DNA of 64,000 nucleotides from Mercurialis annua (lineage: Eukaryota > Streptophyta > Magnoliopsida > Malpighiales > Euphorbiaceae). Made by a program: the position numbers and the translations under genes. The notes below the pieces were generated by a model. That model saw only the letters and a list, made by a program, of their open reading frames with translations. It had not been told where the DNA came from and did not search any database. Below, one piece after another: positions 58,601 to 64,000 of this stretch (position 1 is the first letter of the stretch; every line of letters begins with the position of its first letter). Location of the stretch: the NCBI RefSeq assembly GCF_937616625.2, contig NC_065575.1, positions 31,867,001-31,931,000 of the forward strand, given 5' to 3'.

Positions 58601-61490
58601 TGTAACGATATGAATTCCACCCTAATCCAATTCACGACCGCGCTAGGGAATGGAAATGGTTTTTCCGAAACCCGTAGCAAGCCTAGAACCTCTAGAATTT
58701 TTTTGCAAATATTAGTACAGGAGCGTGCCTCGCGTACGATCCGTTTTCAGAAAATACCGTTAAAACCATTCTCGTTTAACGCAAAAAGATTTCTAAAATA
58801 AACATATAAGCGAAATCTAGTTTTCAGATGTACTGGTTAGATAACCGCATTATCTCAACCCTAGCTTCCTTCTAAAAACCTGGCATGGTAAGTACTGAAA
58901 ACCAGGGACTTATATCTCGCTTGCCTTAATACACAGGCAACCCTGTTCCAAACCACCCGCCACTATTAATATGTTTAATACAATAGTGCGGATACCTCTG
59001 CGTCTCGCAACGGTGGTATTAAACATATTAAAATACACAGAGGACCGGTTACACATAGTCGGCGTACATCAAACATATTGTTTTTGACCCTCCCAAAAAC
59101 ACACAAGGCCGACTCGGTAACTATATACAATATGCCACTATGTAGCCACCCTAAAGGTATACACACATGCACTAGATCCTATCAGAGTATCTATACAGAG
59201 TACTAGTGGCACGGCTGCTGGCATATCAAACTTATACTATTGCAGCATACTAAGAGTACAAAGCATATGTACAATACCCAAAAAGAAGAGTTCCCCTAAA
59301 ACAAGAATGTGGAGTAAACAGTTAAGCTCATCGTATGAAAATGGGAAACAATAACCGGGTCAGAAATATAAATATTTCTGAGTGAGTAAGCAATTTACTG
59401 ATAAATACCAAAATCGCATAATATATATAAAACAATTATATATATAAAATATTACCAACTCGTCGATCCATATGAAACCCTACTCCACAAATGTCCTAAC
59501 AGACATACTCACATCACGAGCTTACAGACTACATAATAAAGACTGTGATCTGAATCACTACCGTCCACTTCTGTATCTCTGGTACCTGAGCCGTAATCAT
59601 GAAACTGCCGCCGCGGTTTGACCCGCGACCGTAACTGTATTACTGCCTTCTCAGGTTTTACCCGTGAAGTCAGGGCATTCACTTTCCCAATGACTTAACA
59701 CGACAAACATACCTCTATACCTCGACAGAAGTGCATCTAGAATTAGTGTCGCTAATCACACAACCGTATTGCCACCCAATAGGTAGCTCGTTCCAATGGA
59801 TCTCTCTTGGCTAAGTTTATACTACTGCGATTATGGACTTTAAGAGAATATCCCACCGAAGTTCACTATGAATAAAATAGTTTCATACTGATATTCAAAA
59901 GTAAACACATAAACTCAGAGTACTGCTAAGTTACTACTTAGCCTTGTCGCATGTGTGACAGACTCCCCTTGTCTGACTACTGGACAACTAATCGGATCAA
60001 ACATACAAAATACACAAGACAACACATTAATACTTATTTCTGTATAAACATCTAGGTCTGGGAACCTAGGTTTAGTCAAAACATTATAATATATAACATT
60101 TAGCACCTATGATCTCTTTCTTTTTAAAATCATTTGAACCGTTTTCACCTCAAGAAAACGTTTAGACTGCCCTACAAGTCCTTTTAGGTATATCAATACC
60201 TAATTAAAATCATTTAATAGTATATACTTTATTGTGAAAACAATTCACAGTCGTATACTAATTATTTAGCAAAATCAATTGCTAAATATTTTAAACCGGT
60301 TAAACGTCGACTTTAATTCTTTTAAAGTCCTTTTTAATCGTTTAACTCTACTTTTAAAATCTCATTTTAAAACACCTAACTTTAGTTTTAAAAACATTTA
60401 TTTAAAATATTTTAGGTTCGGTCGGAAAACATCTCGGGTTACTAGGCGAAAACCCCTCGGAATCGCCCCCCCCCCCCCCCTCCGAAAGTCCCCCGTCAAA
60501 GTCCGAATAATCCGCAAAACGTCCCATTAGCAAGCCGCTGTGCGGGCGCACAACAAGTCAGCCCCAAGGAATTCGATTCCCAGGCCATTCCGACATGCTT
60601 TTTAGGTCCAAAACGCTGCAAAAACGCCCTATTTCACGTCCTACTACACGTACGCACAATCAATTCACATTTCAAACGTTTAAATCGATCGTTGGATTCA
60701 GTAACCGTTTACAAACAAAGATATATTGAAAATATATCGAAATAAACATTTATACAGGTTTAATACCTCGATTACTAGAGTAATCGTCGAAGAATTGGAG
60801 TTAGAAACGAGAAATGATCGAAATCGCTCGAAACCCTAACTTCGTTAATTTGTTGAGAGGTAGCAGCTAATCCTTTTCTTTTCAAATGAGGAAATGAGAT
60901 CTCTTCCCCTTAATTTCAAATGGAATATGTTATATATAGATTTGGTTAAAGTGCAGTTTAGTACTAGCTCAATCATGCACTTTAAACCAGTTTTTTAATT
61001 AGTCGTCTGTAGCTCAAACGGAAACGACTTTCGAATTTCGTAAAACTTTACCCAAAAATATAATAAAATATAAAGACAATAAAAAATTAATAATTTTTGT
61101 TCTCATCTGACTTATATTTTATTTTTAATAAATCATTTTTGATTTATTAGGTATATATTGACCGCGCTTGATAAAATTTCTACTTCCAAATTTTATCAAA
61201 TTTTCATGATAATCTTTTTAAAATATTCCGTGAATATTGACATAAAAAATATTCGCTCGGGACTTATGAATTATTCTGCACCCAATTCATATGTTTATTT
61301 TATTCCCGTTAACTATATAAATATCCAAATTTAAATTTCAAAAATTTTAATTTGAAATTTTATTGCCACAATATACTTTTAGGGAAACTTGTAAATTAAA
61401 TTTATCATTAAATTTAATTTACATACTCTTGTCTAATTAATTATTAGACACGTTGCAATATTTTATCCCTTAAAATTACGAGATCTTACA
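58601..61490 (-). mobile_element. Solo LTR G, inserted in LTR F
   Basis: The plus strand reads TGTAACGATATG...GATCTTACA, 2890 bp, with a perfect duplication TTTTA (58596-58600 and 61491-61495). It has the terminal box (CGCGCTAGGGAATGG at about 58637), the CCTATTG-type hairpin (59765-59783), a short palindrome TGTGCGGGCGCACA (60539-60552) and a TATA-like site (60929-60940) on the minus strand. The constant-loop hairpins are not recognisable here. Confidence 0.9.
60466..60480. repeat. Run of 15 C in LTR G
   Basis: An uninterrupted C15 tract (G15 on the LTR sense strand), close to the palindrome at 60539. Its length could vary in sequencing. Confidence 0.9.
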
Positions 61491-61509
61491 TTTTACTTTA
61501 CTATTTTTT

Positions 61510-63390
61510 TGTAATACCACGTGTTTTTCTGATGAACTGTCTGATATGTTTTGTGTGATCTTTGGTAGTTTGGTTTCCTTAAATCTTGATATGGTATTCT
61601 TAAACCTTGTTTTGATGTTTGATCGTGTTTCAGTTGCGTTTCGAATCGTTTGGAGCGATTTTGGGCTTAGGCCCAAAAATCAATTTATTTTTTGCAGACT
61701 CTCTATCACGGGCTTGCCAGAGAGGTGTCACGGGCGTGACAGACCTGTCACGGGTGTGACACGGGCGCTGCTAAGTACGTTGTTTTCTATTTAAAGACCC
61801 TTATCTCGACCTAAATCGATTTCTTTCAACTATAAAAACCCTAAAACGGCCGAGGCGTACATTTTACTCATTTACACATCGCTCCCTTGCATTTTTTTAT
61901 CTTTGGTAAGTGATACTATCATTGTTTTCATGGTTTAATTATTGGTTTCATGTTTTGTTCAATCTAGATTCAATAACGATTGTGTTTTAATGATTATAGG
62001 TTTATGTTTCATTATATTTTATGGGTTATTGAATTCTTTGGCTTCCAAAAAGGTATGTGGTTCCATTTCCATTGATTTTATGTAGAGATATATAGATTGT
62101 TTTGCTAGATTAACACTTTGGGTGATAGGGCATGTAATTTTTGTTTTTGCCATGTTTATAAATCTGGAAATATATGTTGTGTATTGGATTTGGCTTATAG
62201 TTGTTGATTCATACTTTGGGTGATTTAAAATCCTTGTCTAGATTAGAGAGTATATCAATTTTTTATTGTTCTATGATTGCAATTCTATTTTTGAGTATTT
62301 AATATGGCTAGAAATGCATTATCAAGGGCTGTTTTTGCATGTTAGAATTGAGGCTTGAGTTATTAAATTACTTGGTAATTAAATGGATAATTTATGGACT
62401 TGCTGTGTTCATGATTTGGTTGTTCATATGAATTATATGTTAAAGCATGTTAGTGGCTGTCTATGGATATTTTAAGGGATGTTTTGATGATTTTACCATG
62501 TTGGCTTTGATTAAGGATGATTGGGTTTTCATATATGAGATTATGTGAAAGTTATGTAAAATTTTGCCATATTTAATTTGGTTATTTGAGGTATTGGTTC
62601 AGATATGAGTTTATGTGTTTATACATATTTTAAATCATTATTGATTTCATTTAAGGTGACTTATATAAGTTTTATATATTTTGAGTGAATTTACGAAGTG
62701 TTGGTAAATTGTTTAGCATGTTGTTGCTAGTGGATTTTCGATTGTTAAGGTTTAATTGAGTTCTTTGTTTTCAAAATACTTATTGGTTTTATTTAAGATT
62801 TTCCGGATTTAACTTTGGTTTAAACTTTGGCATATGTTTGGGTCGGGTTAAACTTGAATCGCCTGACATGTTATTTTGAGCTTTTAGTATGTTTTATGGA
62901 TAACACACTACTTTGGGGATTTTACTTGGTTTTAAATGTTTTAACTAAGTTACGCAAGGACTCCAAATTTTTGTTTTAAAGCGAGAACTATCTAAGCTTA
63001 ACTTGTTAAATTGCTTTGGCGTGTATGTATATTTCATTTTGACTTGTGCATTGGTTGTTGTTTGATATCCTTGTCACATGTGGTATCTAGTATTCATACA
63101 GTTAGGGGTTGTATAAATTGCGCCTTGTTTTTAGACCCGTCGTCTGCTCGTGCTTCGGAGTCCGCGCAGGGTTAGTTTGCTTGCCAGGATTTTCACGTGG
63201 TTTCGCAAGCACTGAGTTTGTAGTGCTATTTACCGTTTTATTAAGTAACTTATGTATTTAAGTATATAAATATTTTTGAACTATTTTGAATGATTATGAA
63301 ACTGGATTGGAACGAGGTACTCGATAGGTATTATCGAGACTGTGTGCACCGGTAAATACTTTGGGTTCTATAATAAACTAAATTGTAAAG
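61510..63390 (+). mobile_element. LTR H, 5' part, running towards the window end
   Basis: TGTAATACCACGTGTTTTTC resembles the LTR C start. A palindromic cluster (61690-61770), a TATA box TATAAAAACC (61831) and a leader beginning near CCTAAAACGGCCGAGG with a donor-like TTTG/GTAAGTG (about 61906) follow. No 3' end is found, so the element or LTR continues or is cut near 63390. No reading frame is supported. Confidence 0.6.
61690..61770. repeat. GC-rich palindromic tandem cluster in LTR H
   Basis: Units TGTCACGGGCGTGACA and TGTCACGGGTGTGACA, plus partial TCACGGGC copies, within 80 bp. It lies upstream of the TATA box, unlike the clusters in B and E, which lie downstream. Confidence 0.85.
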
Positions 63391-64000
63391 GTATTATGTA
63401 TACTAATATGAGACATAATCGAGAAAATTAAGATCGAGAATATCAGATTAAGATTGGATAATAAGAATTCAGACCGAAGCGGGTCTATCGATAAATTGGA
63501 TTTTAGCAGATTTAAAAAGAAAGGAAATAAAATAAAATAAATAAAATGGAAAGCCCGAGTTAATAATTTCCACGCAAAGGTCCATGCAATATTATTAATA
63601 AACTACCGTCAAAATTTCATAAATTTACGAAATCGTATTAAACGCAAGCACGACGGTTAATTAAAAATTCGAGTTAAAGTACAATTTGGTCCCTTGAGTT
63701 GAAATGGAACTTTGACCAATTAACAAGGTCATCAACTTGTTGGAGAAGAAGTTACATATTGAATCTTCTTCATTTGCTCTAAGATAAGCAAAAACAACTT
63801 CAAGCTAGCCATTTTCTCTCTATGGCCGAACAACATCATCTCTATGCTAGGTTCACCATTTTTCAACCAAAATCAATCATTTTGGAGGCAAAATAATCAT
63901 GGATCAAAGGTCAACTAAGGTAAGCTAACAATTTGTGTTTTTCATGGTTAATTTTGATGGAATTTGATAAATAAAAGTTAGGTTTTGGAGCTATGTTAAT
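63391..64000 (+). other. LTR-like sequence, unresolved
   Basis: AT-rich, with U3-like phrases (AAAGTACAATTTGGTCCC) and a leader-like end with a donor-like AACTAAG/GTAAGC at about 63920. It looks like the promoter half of yet another LTR, but I cannot fix its ends inside the window. Confidence 0.4.

Noticed and set aside
1..64000. tRNA, rRNA or organellar sequence
   Set aside because: No cloverleaf with A and B boxes, no rRNA motif and no plastid or mitochondrial gene was recognised. The TGGTATCAGAGC sites are primer binding sites, not tRNA genes.

Overview
This window is nuclear DNA from a flowering plant, most likely a eudicot. It is AT-rich, has plant-type LINE-1, Ty1/copia, Ty3-type LTR, hAT and Mutator-type elements, shows plant initiator-Met tRNA primer sites, and carries one intron-containing plant gene. 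Nothing prokaryotic is present. Only one gene looks like host sequence: a seven-exon neprosin-family (DUF239) secreted protein on the minus strand (39059-47518). The rest is transposable elements, many nested, with AT-rich spacers between them.

Left part (1-8 kb): a minus-strand copia element (5' half, 4360-6603) was hit by a plus-strand LTR (A, 1-1069 and 3619-4359). LTR A was in turn hit by a minus-strand solo LTR (B, 1070-3618, target duplication CGATA). A degenerate hAT-type MITE follows (7011-7678).

Middle part (8-38 kb): LINE 1 (about 8.2-14.7 kb, plus, heavily decayed), a Mutator-like MITE, then LINE 2 (17.0-20.6 kb and 35.8-37.2 kb, plus). LINE 2 is split by a recent 15.1-kb LTR element (C, 20636-35784, duplication CTTAT). 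Its two 3.28-kb LTRs are nearly identical and its interior has no recognisable gag or pol, so it resembles a LARD. Element C is itself split by an apparently complete 4.1-kb autonomous hAT transposon (25137-29227, exact 8-bp duplication) with an intact transposase gene.

Right part (38-64 kb): the neprosin gene with MITEs in its introns and just upstream; LINE 3 (minus strand), internally deleted so that ORF1 is joined to the RNase H end, and split by two solo LTRs in opposite orientation (D 50185-52387, E 53390-55972); then LTR F (minus) split by solo LTR G (58601-61490), and the start of a plus-strand LTR (H) running out of the window.

The strongest unexplained signal is in the LTRs. These divergent families (A-F) share an array of four or so short hairpins. 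Each hairpin has a nearly constant loop around GGTYGAACTATCTCGGGA but a different stem, and stem changes between families are often compensatory. Several of the same LTRs also carry family-specific GC-rich palindromes in tandem. In the host gene, the position aligned to one of the two catalytic glutamates of neprosin is glutamine.
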